Of a DNA stretch of 64,000 nt, positions 18,897 to 30,575 are shown piece by piece. The notes beneath the pieces are model-generated. The model did not search any database, had not been told where the DNA came from, and saw only the letters and a program-made list of their open reading frames with translations. The DNA is from Myxococcaceae bacterium. GTDB lineage: Bacteria; Myxococcota; Myxococcia; Myxococcales; Myxococcaceae. Position 1 is the first letter of the stretch. Each line of letters opens with the position of its first letter. Position numbers and translations under genes: made by a program. The stretch is taken from positions 1-64,000 of the forward strand of contig JAFGNZ010000025.1 of the NCBI GenBank assembly GCA_016926755.1. Reading direction: 5' to 3'.

Positions 18897-19888
18897 GATA
18901 CGCGCAGATCCTCTCCACCGGTCGCTACGTCCCCGAGAAGGTCATCACCAACGGGGACATGGATCGCCTGCTCGGCGAGCCCGTGGGCGACTGGCTGGTG
19001 CAGAACGTGGGCATCCGCGAGCGGCACGTGATGGCGGAGGACCAGGCCACCTCGGACCTGTGCGTGGCCGCCGCGCGGCAGGCCCTGGAGCGCGCCGGCA
19101 CGAGCCCCGCGGAGCTGGACCTCGTCATCGTCGCCACGGACACCCCGGACTACCTCAGCCCGGCCACCTCCTCGGTGGTCCAGGCCAAGCTGGGGGCGGT
19201 GAACGCCGGCACGTATGATCTCAACTGCGCCTGCGCCGGCTGGGTGACGGCGCTGGACGTGGCCAGCAAGACCATCGCCGCGGACGAGAGCTACAAGCGC
19301 GTCCTCGTGCTGGGCGCGTACGGCATGACGCGCTACGTCAACTGGAAGGACAAGAAGACGTGCACGCTCTTCGCGGATGGCGCGGGCGCGGTGGTGCTGG
19401 GCGCGGGTGACAAGCCCGGCTTCATGGGCGCCAGGCTGCTGGCCAACGGCGAGTACCACGACGCGCTGGGCATCTACACCGGCGGCACGTCCCGCCCGGC
19501 CACCGCGGAGACGCTCGCGCTCACCGGCGGCAAGCCCGCGGTGCAGTTCGTCCGCAAGTTCCCCTCCACCTTCAACACCGAGCGCTGGCCCCAGCTGCTG
19601 GACATCCTGCTCAAGCGCGCCGGCCTCGAGCTGAAGGACGTGAGCCAGTTCGTCTTCACCCAGCTCAACCTGCGCACCATCGAGGCCACCATGAAGGTGC
19701 TCGGCCAGCCGATGGAGAAGGCGCACTACACCATGGACAAGTGGGGCTACACGGGCTCGGCCTGCATCCCCATGACGCTCGACGACGCGGTATTGCAGGG
19801 CAAGGTGCGGCGCGGAGACCTGGTGGCCTTCTGCGCCAGCGGCGGCGGGCTGTCCATGGCCTCGGCGCTCTACCGCTGGACGGCTTGA
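18893..19888 (+). CDS. KAS III (FabH)-like thiolase-fold protein with non-canonical His/Asn positions
   Basis: 'DLNCACAGW' nucleophile Cys; 'FTQLNLRT' replaces PHQAN; 'KWGYTGSACIP' replaces HGNTSAASVP; ATGA overlap with TetR gene. Confidence 0.88.
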   Translation: MRYAQILSTGRYVPEKVITNGDMDRLLGEPVGDWLVQNVGIRERHVMAEDQATSDLCVAAARQALERAGTSPAELDLVIVATDTPDYLSPATSSVVQAKLGAVNAGTYDLNCACAGWVTALDVASKTIAADESYKRVLVLGAYGMTRYVNWKDKKTCTLFADGAGAVVLGAGDKPGFMGARLLANGEYHDALGIYTGGTSRPATAETLALTGGKPAVQFVRKFPSTFNTERWPQLLDILLKRAGLELKDVSQFVFTQLNLRTIEATMKVLGQPMEKAHYTMDKWGYTGSACIPMTLDDAVLQGKVRRGDLVAFCASGGGLSMASALYRWTA

Positions 19889-19925
19889 GCCGCACGGAGC
19901 GGCACGTAGACCTGGAGGCAGGCGC

Positions 19926-21491
19926 ATGTTCATCGGCGATTGGATGGGGCGGGGTGCCCTGTACTGGCCGGAGCACATGGCGGTGGTGGATGTGGCCAAG
20001 GGGGACGCTGGCCGCTTCACCTACCGCGCGCTGAACGCTCGCGCCGAGGCGCTGGGCGGCTGGCTGCGCGACGTGGCCGGCGTGAAGCCCGGGGAGCGCG
20101 TGGGCCTGGTGGCCCACAACGGCGTGGAGTACCTGGATGCGCTCTTCGCCTGCGGGAAGATCGGCGCCATCTTCGTGCCCTACAACTGGCGCCTCCACGC
20201 CCAGGAGCTGACGGACCTGGTGCGCGACACCACGCCGCGCGTGCTGCTCTACGGTGACGACTTCCACGACAGCGTGGCCCAGGTGAAGGAGCGCCTCGGT
20301 GACGCGCTGCGCCTGGTCCACCTGGAGACGAAGGGCCTGCCGGGGAGCATGCCCTACGCGGAGACGCTGCTGCACCAGCCCGCCGCGCCGGTGGTGAACG
20401 CGCAGGTGGATGCCGAGGACATCCTCTGCCTGCTCTTCACCGGCGGCACCACCGGCCGCTCCAAGGGCGCCAAGGTGTCCTACCGCATGGTGGCGTGGAA
20501 CACGCTGAACACGCTGGTCCACGAGGTGCGGCCAGGGGACGTCACCATCACCCACACGCCCATGTTCCACACGGGCGGGCTGCTCGTGTACACGGTGCCG
20601 CTGCTCACCGCGGGCGGCACCGTCGTCATCATGCGCCGGTGGGATCCGGAGGAGCTGCTCACGCTCCTCGAGCGAGAGAAGGTGACGCTCTTCTTCGCGG
20701 TGCCCACGCAGTACCAGCAGCTCCACGACGCGCCGCGCTTCCGCGAGACGGACTTCTCCCGCGTGCGCTTCATGACGAGCGGCGGCGCGCCCATGCCCGT
20801 GCCCCTCATCCAGGCGTGGCAGGCCGTCCACTCGGTGCCCTTCAAGCAGGGCTTCGGGATGACGGAGTTCGGCCCCGGCCTCTTCAGCATGGGCCCCGAG
20901 TTCGCCATCTCCAAGGCGGGCTCCATCGGCCGGCCCAACTACTTCATCGACGCGAAGCTGGTGGACGACGACGGCCGCGAGGTGCCCGTGGGGGAGGTGG
21001 GCGAGCTGGTCCTCAAGGGCCCCTCCATGTGCTCCGGCTACTTCAACGACGAGGCCGCCACGAAGGAGGCGATCGACGCCCAGGGCTGGCTCCACACGGG
21101 AGATCTGGCCCGCCGGGACGCGGACGGCTTCTTCACCATCGCCGGGCGCAAGAAGGACATGTTCATCTCCGGCGGAGAGAACGTGTACCCGCTGGAGCTG
21201 GAGACGGCGCTCTACGAGCACCCCGCGGTGCAGCAGTGCGCGGTGGTGGGCGTGCCCGACGCGAAGTGGGGCGAGGTGGGGCGCGCCTTCGTGGTGCTCA
21301 AGCCGGACGCCGCCGCCGCCCCCGAGGAGCTGCTGGCGCACCTGAGGGAGCGGGTAGCGCGCTTCAAGGTGCCGAAGAAGGTGGAGCTGCTGGAGCGCAT
21401 GCCGGTGTCCGCCGCGGGGAAGATCCTCAAGCGGGAGCTGCGGCAGGCGGCCATCGCGGCGGACGCGCGCGGCCAGGAGCAGGGCCGATGA
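19926..21491 (+). CDS. Acyl-CoA synthetase (AMP-forming)
   Basis: 'FTGGTTGRSKGAK', 'HTGDLARRDADGFFTIAGRKKDMFISGGENVYP', 'AAGKILKREL'. Confidence 0.92.
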   Translation: MFIGDWMGRGALYWPEHMAVVDVAKGDAGRFTYRALNARAEALGGWLRDVAGVKPGERVGLVAHNGVEYLDALFACGKIGAIFVPYNWRLHAQELTDLVRDTTPRVLLYGDDFHDSVAQVKERLGDALRLVHLETKGLPGSMPYAETLLHQPAAPVVNAQVDAEDILCLLFTGGTTGRSKGAKVSYRMVAWNTLNTLVHEVRPGDVTITHTPMFHTGGLLVYTVPLLTAGGTVVIMRRWDPEELLTLLEREKVTLFFAVPTQYQQLHDAPRFRETDFSRVRFMTSGGAPMPVPLIQAWQAVHSVPFKQGFGMTEFGPGLFSMGPEFAISKAGSIGRPNYFIDAKLVDDDGREVPVGEVGELVLKGPSMCSGYFNDEAATKEAIDAQGWLHTGDLARRDADGFFTIAGRKKDMFISGGENVYPLELETALYEHPAVQQCAVVGVPDAKWGEVGRAFVVLKPDAAAAPEELLAHLRERVARFKVPKKVELLERMPVSAAGKILKRELRQAAIAADARGQEQGR

Positions 21492-22747
21492 CGGCGGAGG
21501 TGTCGGTGGCACCCGCGCAGCAGCTGCCCTGGTGGAGGGAGCCCACGAGGGCGCAGTGGAGCTCCTTCCTGGCCGCCTGGGTGGGGTGGATCCTCGACGC
21601 GTTCGACTTCACCATCTTCCTGCTGCTGATGCCGAGCATCACGAAGGAGTTCGGCGTCAGCGTCACCGCCACCGCGGGCGCCATCACCCTCACGCTCCTG
21701 GTGCGGCTGCTGGGCGGCCTGGTGGCGGGCGCGGCGGCGGACAGGTGGGGGCGCAAGCTGCCGTTGATGATCTCCATCCTCTGGTTCGCCCTGTGCGACG
21801 GGGCGGTGTACTTCGCGCCGACCTTCTTCTGGGTGCTGGTGCTGCGCACGCTCTTCGGCTTCGGCATGGGGGCGGAGTGGACGAGCGGCTCCACGCTGGC
21901 CATGGAGAACTGGCCCGAGCGCAGCCGCGGAATCGCCTCGGGGATCCTCCAGGGGGGCTTCGCCATCGGCTTCATCCTGGCCGGGATCGTCTGCGCCCTC
22001 GTGGCGCCGCGGTGGGGCTGGCGCGTGGTCTTCCTCATCGCCGCCGTCCCCGCGCTGCTGGTGCTGCCCATCCGCTTCTGGGTGATTGAGAGCCCCGAGT
22101 GGAAGAAGGCGGCGGCGAAGGTGAAGCAGCCGCTGGGCGAGCTGCTGCGGCGGGGGCTGCTGACGCGGCTCGCCTGGGCCTCCGCGGTGATCGCGTTCGG
22201 CTTCGGGGCCTACCAGGGGCTCACCGGCGTGTACTCCGTCATGCTGGTGAAGCAGTATGGCCTCACCCAGCAGGGCATCATGCCGCTCGTCATCCTCTTC
22301 AACCTCGGCACCATGATCGGAGCCGTGGCCTGCGGCGCGCTGGTGATGCGGCTGGGCCTGAGGTGGGCGGTGGCCATCCCGTCGCTCGGAGTGCTGCCCT
22401 TCCTCCCGCTCTATGTGGGGATGGTCCCCGGGGGATTGGCGCCGGGGGCCTTCCTGGGCGGCCTGCTGGGGGCGGCCTGCACCGGCATCGCCCCCCTGCT
22501 GCTCACCTCCTTGTTCCCACCCGACGTCCGCGGCAAGTGCGTGGGGCTCGTCTACCACGCGGGCTCCTTCGCCGGCGCCTTCGTCGCCATGGGCGTGGCC
22601 GCGCTCGCGGAGCATGGAGGCGTCACCTTCGCCCAGGCCATCGCGCTGGTGGTGGGCCTGAGCGAGATAGGCATCGTCGCCCTGATCTGGCTGCGCCCCA
22701 AATCCACCGAGGGCGAGGTGGGCGCCACGGCGCCCGCACTGCACTGA
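21488..22747 (+). CDS. MFS transporter
   Basis: 12-TM pattern; 'AADRWGRKLPL' MFS signature; ATGA overlap with upstream ligase. Confidence 0.88.
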   Translation: MTAEVSVAPAQQLPWWREPTRAQWSSFLAAWVGWILDAFDFTIFLLLMPSITKEFGVSVTATAGAITLTLLVRLLGGLVAGAAADRWGRKLPLMISILWFALCDGAVYFAPTFFWVLVLRTLFGFGMGAEWTSGSTLAMENWPERSRGIASGILQGGFAIGFILAGIVCALVAPRWGWRVVFLIAAVPALLVLPIRFWVIESPEWKKAAAKVKQPLGELLRRGLLTRLAWASAVIAFGFGAYQGLTGVYSVMLVKQYGLTQQGIMPLVILFNLGTMIGAVACGALVMRLGLRWAVAIPSLGVLPFLPLYVGMVPGGLAPGAFLGGLLGAACTGIAPLLLTSLFPPDVRGKCVGLVYHAGSFAGAFVAMGVAALAEHGGVTFAQAIALVVGLSEIGIVALIWLRPKSTEGEVGATAPALH

Positions 22748-22832
22748 AGTCATCCGTGGGAGGTTCGCGCCGGGGGGCCTCCCGCATCATGTCGTCCCGG
22801 CAGTTCCGCCGGAAGAAATGAGGAGTACCCGT

Positions 22833-23432
22833 ATGAAGAAGAAGCTGCTGTCCGCGGTGATGCTGTGCGCGCTGGGGTTCGTGGGCTGTGGAGGGGACGA
22901 CGACATCATCAAGCCTCCCCCGGTGCCGAAGTTCGACACGGCCGAAAACATTCGTAACTACCTCGACGGCAAGTCGCTGCTGATGGAGGGGGCCAACATC
23001 CCCAGTCACCCCAACGGCTTCAACGAGGATGTCGACTATGGCGCTTACACGCAGTGCTACCAGAAGGTGCAGATGAGCGTCTCTGGCGGCAACTTCAACG
23101 TGACCAGCACCCTGGGCACCGTGCGCAATGGCGCGTGTGATCACGACGCGGTCTCGGGGACCCAGAACTTCCTCTCGACGGCCGTCCTCATCGAGAACGT
23201 GAAGGCGGATGCCTCGTGCTTTGACATCTCGGTGAGCTACAACGGCTTCTCGCAGGTCGGGCGCGGCAAGATGAGTGAGGATGGCAAGACGCTCACCCTG
23301 GAGCTCTACTTCGGAGGCCAGGCCTCCGGTGCCACCTGTGAGGCCGGGGCGGTTGGCTCGCAGACCGTGACGCTCAACACGCAGGCGTTCACCGGCAACG
23401 CGCAGCAGGTCTACACCGTCTCCGCGCAGTGA
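22833..23432 (+). CDS. Predicted lipoprotein, hypothetical
   Basis: MKKKLLSAVMLCALGFVGCGGDDD lipobox. Confidence 0.75.
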   Translation: MKKKLLSAVMLCALGFVGCGGDDDIIKPPPVPKFDTAENIRNYLDGKSLLMEGANIPSHPNGFNEDVDYGAYTQCYQKVQMSVSGGNFNVTSTLGTVRNGACDHDAVSGTQNFLSTAVLIENVKADASCFDISVSYNGFSQVGRGKMSEDGKTLTLELYFGGQASGATCEAGAVGSQTVTLNTQAFTGNAQQVYTVSAQ

Positions 23433-23483
23433 TGTGCCCGCGCGCCTCGCGCGCCCTGGCTTCTTCCCATTCGAGAGGGGTTT

Positions 23484-25145
23484 ATGACGTGGTGCTTGAA
23501 GGCTGAAGCAGGCAGGGCCCGGCGGGGAGGCGCGACGGCGCTCGCCCTGATGGTGGCCGGGCTCTCACTCTCCGCGAGCGCGGGTCCGACGACGGTGCCG
23601 GGCGCGTACTACGGGAAGTGGGAAGAGGAGAAGGATCGCGAGGAGGACGCGGAGCCGCGGGAGTTCACCTTCATCAACTACTTCTTCACGCGCGGCACGG
23701 TCACCAATCAGGTGGGGGATCCGAGCGGCCTCAAGGGTGTGTCGCTCGGGCCCATCGGCAACCCCGCGGGCAGCGCGGTGCGCGTGGAGGACCTGACCGC
23801 CTACTACATCGAGCAGCGCTGGATCCCGGTCATCGAGTACAGCCCGTGGTTCGTGGACGGGCTGGCCAGCTTCCGCGCCCAGTTCGAGGTGGACTTCCTC
23901 TGGGGGCGCGCGGCCAACACCATCCAGCCCAACGAGGGCGGCGGCTTCAACGCGGACCAGGTCAACATCCAGACCAAGAACGTCAACGTCGCCCTCTACC
24001 CGTTCCGCAACCCCAACACGCTCACGCTGCTCATCGGCGCCCAGCCCGTCTATGACACCTACTTCGACCCGACGCGCACGCCGCTCAATGACATCATCCG
24101 CACCGGCTACAAGCTCACCTTCCTGGGCAGCGACGCGACAGGCATCACCGTCTTCAGCAACTACTTCAAGGGGCTGGCGAAGCTGAGCTGGCTGCCCCTG
24201 GGGAATGCTCAGGTGGACAAGGGGACCACGGGAGATCCGCGCCTGAAGTACATCTGGTTGCTCACCGCGGACTACGCCTATCCGGTACAGCCAGGGACGA
24301 ACGTGGGTGTCTCCGGCTGGCTCCTGCGCGACGACACCCAGGGAGAGGCCTTCGCCTTCGAAGGGCTGGTGAGGAGCGGCCCGTCCTCCGCGGGCCTGAG
24401 CGGCTTCACCGGTACCGCGCGCTTCAACATCGAGCGGCCCACGGGCACGGCGTTCTGGCTGGGCGCCAACTTCCACCACAACATCGACTTCCGCACGGGG
24501 CCGCTCGGGGCCTCCGGCTTCCTCATGTACAACGGAGGTGCGTATCGCAGCAGAAGCGCGGACACGACCGGTAACCGCGAGGTGGAGATCAGCGGCCTGT
24601 CCGCCAACGCGGAGGTGCTCTACAACTGGGGCCGCACGCCCAACGACGTGGTGTCGCTCGAGGGCCTCTACACCACGGGCGACAAGGACCTGACTGACGG
24701 CCGGTACACGAGCGCCTTCACCCTCAACATGTACGGCCTGCCGGGCGCGGTGTGGTTCAACCACAAGACGCTGCTGCTGTTCCCCTTCACCAGCACGGCC
24801 AACAACTACACGGGCGCGGTGACGGACATCTCCAACCAGGGCTACGGCCTGCGCGCGGCCATCGCCACCGGCGCGATGGACCTCATCCCCAACAAGCTGA
24901 ACCTGAAGCTGGGCACGGCCCTGGCCACCAGCGACGTGACGCCGCCGCGCTGGAGGGAGGACGTGCCGCGCGGGCGCTTCATCGGCGCCGAGGTGAACGC
25001 GGAGCTGAAGTACCACATCCGCTACCTCATGACGGTGGGCCTGCACGCCGGCTACATGTTCAAGGGCAGCTTCTATGACGGGGCGGAGCGCGTGACGCGC
25101 AACCCCTGGGCCACCTTCACCACCTTCACCTGGTACGCGTTCTGA
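23484..25145 (+). CDS. Predicted outer-membrane beta-barrel protein
   Basis: Signal-like N-terminus (SLSASAG); alternating beta pattern; terminal aromatic '…TFTTFTWYAF'. Confidence 0.65.
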   Translation: MTWCLKAEAGRARRGGATALALMVAGLSLSASAGPTTVPGAYYGKWEEEKDREEDAEPREFTFINYFFTRGTVTNQVGDPSGLKGVSLGPIGNPAGSAVRVEDLTAYYIEQRWIPVIEYSPWFVDGLASFRAQFEVDFLWGRAANTIQPNEGGGFNADQVNIQTKNVNVALYPFRNPNTLTLLIGAQPVYDTYFDPTRTPLNDIIRTGYKLTFLGSDATGITVFSNYFKGLAKLSWLPLGNAQVDKGTTGDPRLKYIWLLTADYAYPVQPGTNVGVSGWLLRDDTQGEAFAFEGLVRSGPSSAGLSGFTGTARFNIERPTGTAFWLGANFHHNIDFRTGPLGASGFLMYNGGAYRSRSADTTGNREVEISGLSANAEVLYNWGRTPNDVVSLEGLYTTGDKDLTDGRYTSAFTLNMYGLPGAVWFNHKTLLLFPFTSTANNYTGAVTDISNQGYGLRAAIATGAMDLIPNKLNLKLGTALATSDVTPPRWREDVPRGRFIGAEVNAELKYHIRYLMTVGLHAGYMFKGSFYDGAERVTRNPWATFTTFTWYAF

Positions 25146-25147
25146 CC

Positions 25148-26203
25148 ATGACGACTCCTCGCGCCGCCACGGCCCTGCTGCTCTTCGCCGCGCTCGCCTC
25201 GGGTTGTGTCCGCTCCTACCGAGCCGAGCCGCCGCTCACCTTCCAGGACTTCCCCTACACCTCGCTCCAAGGGCCGGCGTGGCCGCTCAAGCGCCTGGCC
25301 CTGTCGAAGACGGCGCAGGCCCACCAGCTGGCCACTGTCCCGGAGGTGGCCTACGTGGAGCTCAACCCCGAGGGCCAGCGCACGCTCGTCTTCATCCACG
25401 GGCTGGGCTCGTACCTGAAGTTCTGGCGCTACCAGCTCGACACCTTCGCGGCGCAGGGCTACCGCGTCATCGCGGTGGACCTGCCCGGCTACGGCAAGTC
25501 CGACAAGCCGGCCACCTTCCCGTACACCATGGAGGCCATGGCGGACGCGGTGCGCGAGCTGGTGCTCGCGCTCGGAGTCGACCGGCCCGTGCTGGTGGGG
25601 CACTCGATGGGTGGGCAGACGGCGCTCTCCTACGCCATCCGCTACCCGGAGGAGCCCGCCGCGCTGGTGCTCACCTCGCCCGCCGGCTTCGAGAAGTTCA
25701 CCTGGAAGGAGAAGGCGTGGTTCAAGCGCGTCTTCAGCACCGTGCTCATCAAGTCCTCGCCCGAGTACGGCATCTGGGGCAGCGTGCGGCAGTCCAACTT
25801 CTCGCGCTGGCGCCCGGAGCTGGAGTGGCTCATCGAGGAGCGCGTGCGCGTCGTGTCCTCGCCGGAGTTCGACGCCTACGCCTACGCCAACGTGCGCACC
25901 GTGCACGGGCTGTCCCAGAACGACTTCGTGCGCGACAGCCTCGGCCACATCCAGGCGCCGACGATCATCGTCTTCGGTGAGGATGATCGGCTCATCCCCA
26001 ACCCCTTCCTGCACGGCGGGCGGGCCCGGGAGATCATGGAGTACGGGCACGCGGGCATCCGCGGCTCGCAGCTGGTGGGGCTGGAGCGCTGCGGCCACTC
26101 GGTGCAGCTCGACTGCCCCGAGGAGTACAACGCGGCCGTGAGCGCGTTCCTGGCGAAGCTGCCGGCCCCCGCGACGGAGCCGGCCCCCGCGCCAGTGCCG
26201 TGA
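25148..26203 (+). CDS. Alpha/beta hydrolase, predicted lipoprotein
   Basis: Lipobox 'LASGC'; 'GHSMGGQTALSYA'; 'HGLGS'; catalytic Asp/His regions. Confidence 0.88.
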   Translation: MTTPRAATALLLFAALASGCVRSYRAEPPLTFQDFPYTSLQGPAWPLKRLALSKTAQAHQLATVPEVAYVELNPEGQRTLVFIHGLGSYLKFWRYQLDTFAAQGYRVIAVDLPGYGKSDKPATFPYTMEAMADAVRELVLALGVDRPVLVGHSMGGQTALSYAIRYPEEPAALVLTSPAGFEKFTWKEKAWFKRVFSTVLIKSSPEYGIWGSVRQSNFSRWRPELEWLIEERVRVVSSPEFDAYAYANVRTVHGLSQNDFVRDSLGHIQAPTIIVFGEDDRLIPNPFLHGGRAREIMEYGHAGIRGSQLVGLERCGHSVQLDCPEEYNAAVSAFLAKLPAPATEPAPAPVP

Positions 26204-26242
26204 GGCGGAAGGGGAGCGGTGGCTCCCCTCCGTGCCTCGCCG

Positions 26243-27271
26243 CTACGGGATGGTGTGGTTCCGCACCATGCTGTACTGGACGCTGCCGGTGAGGTCCTTC
26301 GAGTTGAAGTGTCCGTACGGGTACGCGGTGTACATCTTCTCTCCGGTCTGCCCGGGGATTCGCGCCGTGTACTCGTAGTAGACGATGCCGCCGTAGCCGA
26401 TGATCTCGTCCACCGTGGAGTGGATGGAGTAGCGGTAGGCCCCCTCATAGCGGCTGCTGGACATCAGGTTCTCCAGGTACGCCGAGCGGCCCGACACGCC
26501 GAAGCCATTCCACCACCCCGGGTACAGGCCGTTGGTGGAGCCGCAGGTGGGCGTGGTGGGCCCCGTCTGGTAGCAGCTCGTCAGGCCCCGGTTGGCCCCC
26601 GCGATGCCGACGAAGGTGTCCACCGATGAGGTGAGCGGCGGGCCCACGTAGTACTGGCCGCCCTCCAGCGCGTCCGTGGCGTAGCCACCGAGGATGGCCT
26701 TGCGCGCCAGCGTCACGCCCATCGAGTGCGCGATGATGTCCACCTTGGTCGCGCCGGTGTACGCCTTCACCGCCTCGATGAACTTGCGGATCTTCATCAC
26801 GTACGTCTTCGAGTGGTACTGCTGCGACGAGAGCGCCGCGCTCGCCGGGCCCCACGTCGTGGCGTACAGCTCGCTCGTCTTGTAGCCCTTGGACTGGAAG
26901 TACTCGATCGATGCGTTCCAGCCCGACTGGCCCGCGGTGCCCGTGCCGATCGCCTTGTCCGAGTTGCCGTGGATGAAGATGACCGGCTGGTTCACCACCG
27001 TGTCCGTGCTGCTCGCCTTGCCGCCGTAGCTGCCGCCGACCAGATCGTCACGCACCAGGTTGTACTGGGGCTCATAGCCGTTGGCCTGCAGCCACTGGCG
27101 GAAGTGCGAGGTGAAGCCCGCCGTGGAGACGGCCGCCGCCTCCTGCGTGGCGAGCGCTCCCGCCGGGGCCTCGGTGTTCACGTCGACAGGTTCGGTTCCG
27201 TCGCCGCAGCCGGCGGACAGGGGACCCAGGCACAGCGCACCCAGCAACGACAGGGAAGAGCCCAGACGCAT
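26243..27271 (-). CDS. Lipase (alpha/beta fold), predicted lipoprotein
   Basis: '[25 protein letters not shown]' lipobox; '[15 protein letters not shown]' nucleophile elbow; start adjusted from 27364. Confidence 0.78.
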   Translation of the reverse strand: MRLGSSLSLLGALCLGPLSAGCGDGTEPVDVNTEAPAGALATQEAAAVSTAGFTSHFRQWLQANGYEPQYNLVRDDLVGGSYGGKASSTDTVVNQPVIFIHGNSDKAIGTGTAGQSGWNASIEYFQSKGYKTSELYATTWGPASAALSSQQYHSKTYVMKIRKFIEAVKAYTGATKVDIIAHSMGVTLARKAILGGYATDALEGGQYYVGPPLTSSVDTFVGIAGANRGLTSCYQTGPTTPTCGSTNGLYPGWWNGFGVSGRSAYLENLMSSSRYEGAYRYSIHSTVDEIIGYGGIVYYEYTARIPGQTGEKMYTAYPYGHFNSKDLTGSVQYSMVRNHTIP

Positions 27272-27372
27272 CGCGTTTCTCCTTGAGACGGGGGATCGCC
27301 CACTCGCGGACGGAGCAGGCACGCGCCGGAGTAACGGATTTCCGCTGGAAAGGCTGTCAGTCAAATGGCCGC

Positions 27373-27391
27373 GAAGTTGAATCCTGATTCA
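27373..27391 (-). promoter_or_regulatory. Operator-like site D (minus strand): TGAATCAGGATTCAACTTC
   Basis: Same motif upstream of the lipase gene; core TGAATC-AG-GATTCA is a perfect palindrome. Confidence 0.75.
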
Positions 27392-27452
27392 CCCATGACG
27401 CACCGCGGGGTGGCTCCAGCTTCAACTTTCCCGGAATGACGCACCGGAAAGG

Positions 27453-27471
27453 TGAATCACCCTTCAACTTC
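27453..27471 (+). promoter_or_regulatory. Operator-like site C: TGAATCACCCTTCAACTTC
   Basis: Same motif upstream of the MFS transporter gene. Confidence 0.75.
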
Positions 27472-27594
27472 ATTTGCTCGCGATGGAGCCTCTTTGGTAG
27501 GGATGCGGTCAACGCGAAGAGCCAACCTCCGCCCTCCGGCCGAGGCCCCTCCCGCGGAGCGCGCGTCAGCGGGCGGCGCGACGGAGGCAAGCAC

Positions 27595-28965
27595 ATGGAG
27601 CCCCACCCGGCCGGTACACCGGCGCCCTCGCAAAGCTCGCAGCACTCGATCCTGAAGGTGGCCGCGGCCAGCTTCATCGGCACGGCCATCGAGTGGTACG
27701 ACTTCTTCCTCTATGGCATGGCGGCGGCGCTCGTCTTCAACCGCCTGTTCTTCCCTTCGTTCGATCCGCTGACGGGCACGCTGGCCGCGTTCGCCACCTT
27801 CGCCGTCGGCTTCGTCGCCCGCCCGGTGGGTGGGGTGGTGTTCGGGCACTTCGGGGACAAGCTCGGCCGCAAGACGATGCTGAGCGCCACCTTGATGATC
27901 ATGGGCGCGGCGACGTTCCTGGTGGGGCTGCTGCCCACCTATGAGAGCATTGGCGCGTGGGCCCCCGCACTGCTCGTCTTCCTGCGGCTGCTCCAGGGCT
28001 TCGGGCTGGGCGGAGAGTGGGGCGGGGCGGTGCTGATGGCCGTGGAGCATGCGCCCGCGCACCGGCGCGGCTTCTATGGGAGCTGGCCGCAGATGGGCGC
28101 CCCCGCGGGCATGCTCGTGGCCACGGCCGTGCTCTCTGCCTTCTCCCGGATGCCCGAGGCGACGTTCCTCGCCTGGGGCTGGCGCATCCCGTTCCTGCTC
28201 AGCGCCGTGCTCATCGGCATCGGGGTATTCATCCGCCTGAGCGTGGCCGAGTCCCCCGTCTTCGAGCAGCGCAAGCGGGAAGCGCAGGAGTCTGGCCCCC
28301 CGGTGCTCGAGGTGCTGCGCAAGTACCCCCGGCAGATCCTCCTGGCCATGGGGGCGCGCTTCGCGGAGAACGGCTGCTACTACATCATCAGCACCTTCGT
28401 GCTGACCTATGGCACGGAGCGGCTCGGGCTCCCGCGCACCTCGGTGCTCAACGGTGTGCTCGCGGCCAACGTTGTCCACCTGCTGGCCATCCCGGTGTTC
28501 GGTGCCGCCTCGGACCGCTTCGGCCGCCGCCCGGTGTACCTGGCCGGCGCGGTCGGGTGTGGCCTGCTGGCCTTCCCCTTCTTCTGGCTCCTCGACACGA
28601 AAGAGGTGTTTCTCATCGGGCTGGCCATCTCGCTGGGCTTCATCGCCCACGCGGCCATGTATGGGCCCCAGGCCAGCTTCTTCTCCGAGCTGTTCGGCAC
28701 TCGCGTCCGCTACAGCGGCGCATCGCTCGGGTACCAGCTCGCCTCCGTGTTCGCGGGTGGGCTGTCCCCCGTCATCGCCACCGTCCTGCTCGCGAAGTCC
28801 GGCGGTCAGTCCTGGCCCATCTCCATCTACGTCATCGGGCTCTCCGTCATCACCCTCGCCTCGGTGTACCTCTCCGCGGAGACCTTCCGCGAGCGGCTGA
28901 CCGATGAGGCGCCCGCCGCGGCCCAGGCGGGCGCGGGGGGCTCGCAAGGCCGGGACGCGGCGTGA
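27595..28965 (+). CDS. MFS transporter, metabolite:H+ symporter-like
   Basis: 'GTAIEWYDFFLYG…', 'FGHFGDKLGRKTML', 'GLGLGGEWGGA'; start adjusted from 27436. Confidence 0.9.
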   Translation: MEPHPAGTPAPSQSSQHSILKVAAASFIGTAIEWYDFFLYGMAAALVFNRLFFPSFDPLTGTLAAFATFAVGFVARPVGGVVFGHFGDKLGRKTMLSATLMIMGAATFLVGLLPTYESIGAWAPALLVFLRLLQGFGLGGEWGGAVLMAVEHAPAHRRGFYGSWPQMGAPAGMLVATAVLSAFSRMPEATFLAWGWRIPFLLSAVLIGIGVFIRLSVAESPVFEQRKREAQESGPPVLEVLRKYPRQILLAMGARFAENGCYYIISTFVLTYGTERLGLPRTSVLNGVLAANVVHLLAIPVFGAASDRFGRRPVYLAGAVGCGLLAFPFFWLLDTKEVFLIGLAISLGFIAHAAMYGPQASFFSELFGTRVRYSGASLGYQLASVFAGGLSPVIATVLLAKSGGQSWPISIYVIGLSVITLASVYLSAETFRERLTDEAPAAAQAGAGGSQGRDAA

Positions 28966-29026
28966 GCGCCCCGCGCTCCGGGTGAGGGGTTCAGGCTCGT
29001 GTCTTCCGCTCCGAGGTCAACGCACC

Positions 29027-30565
<1,539 letters not shown>

Positions 30566-30575
30566 GCCTGCCGCC

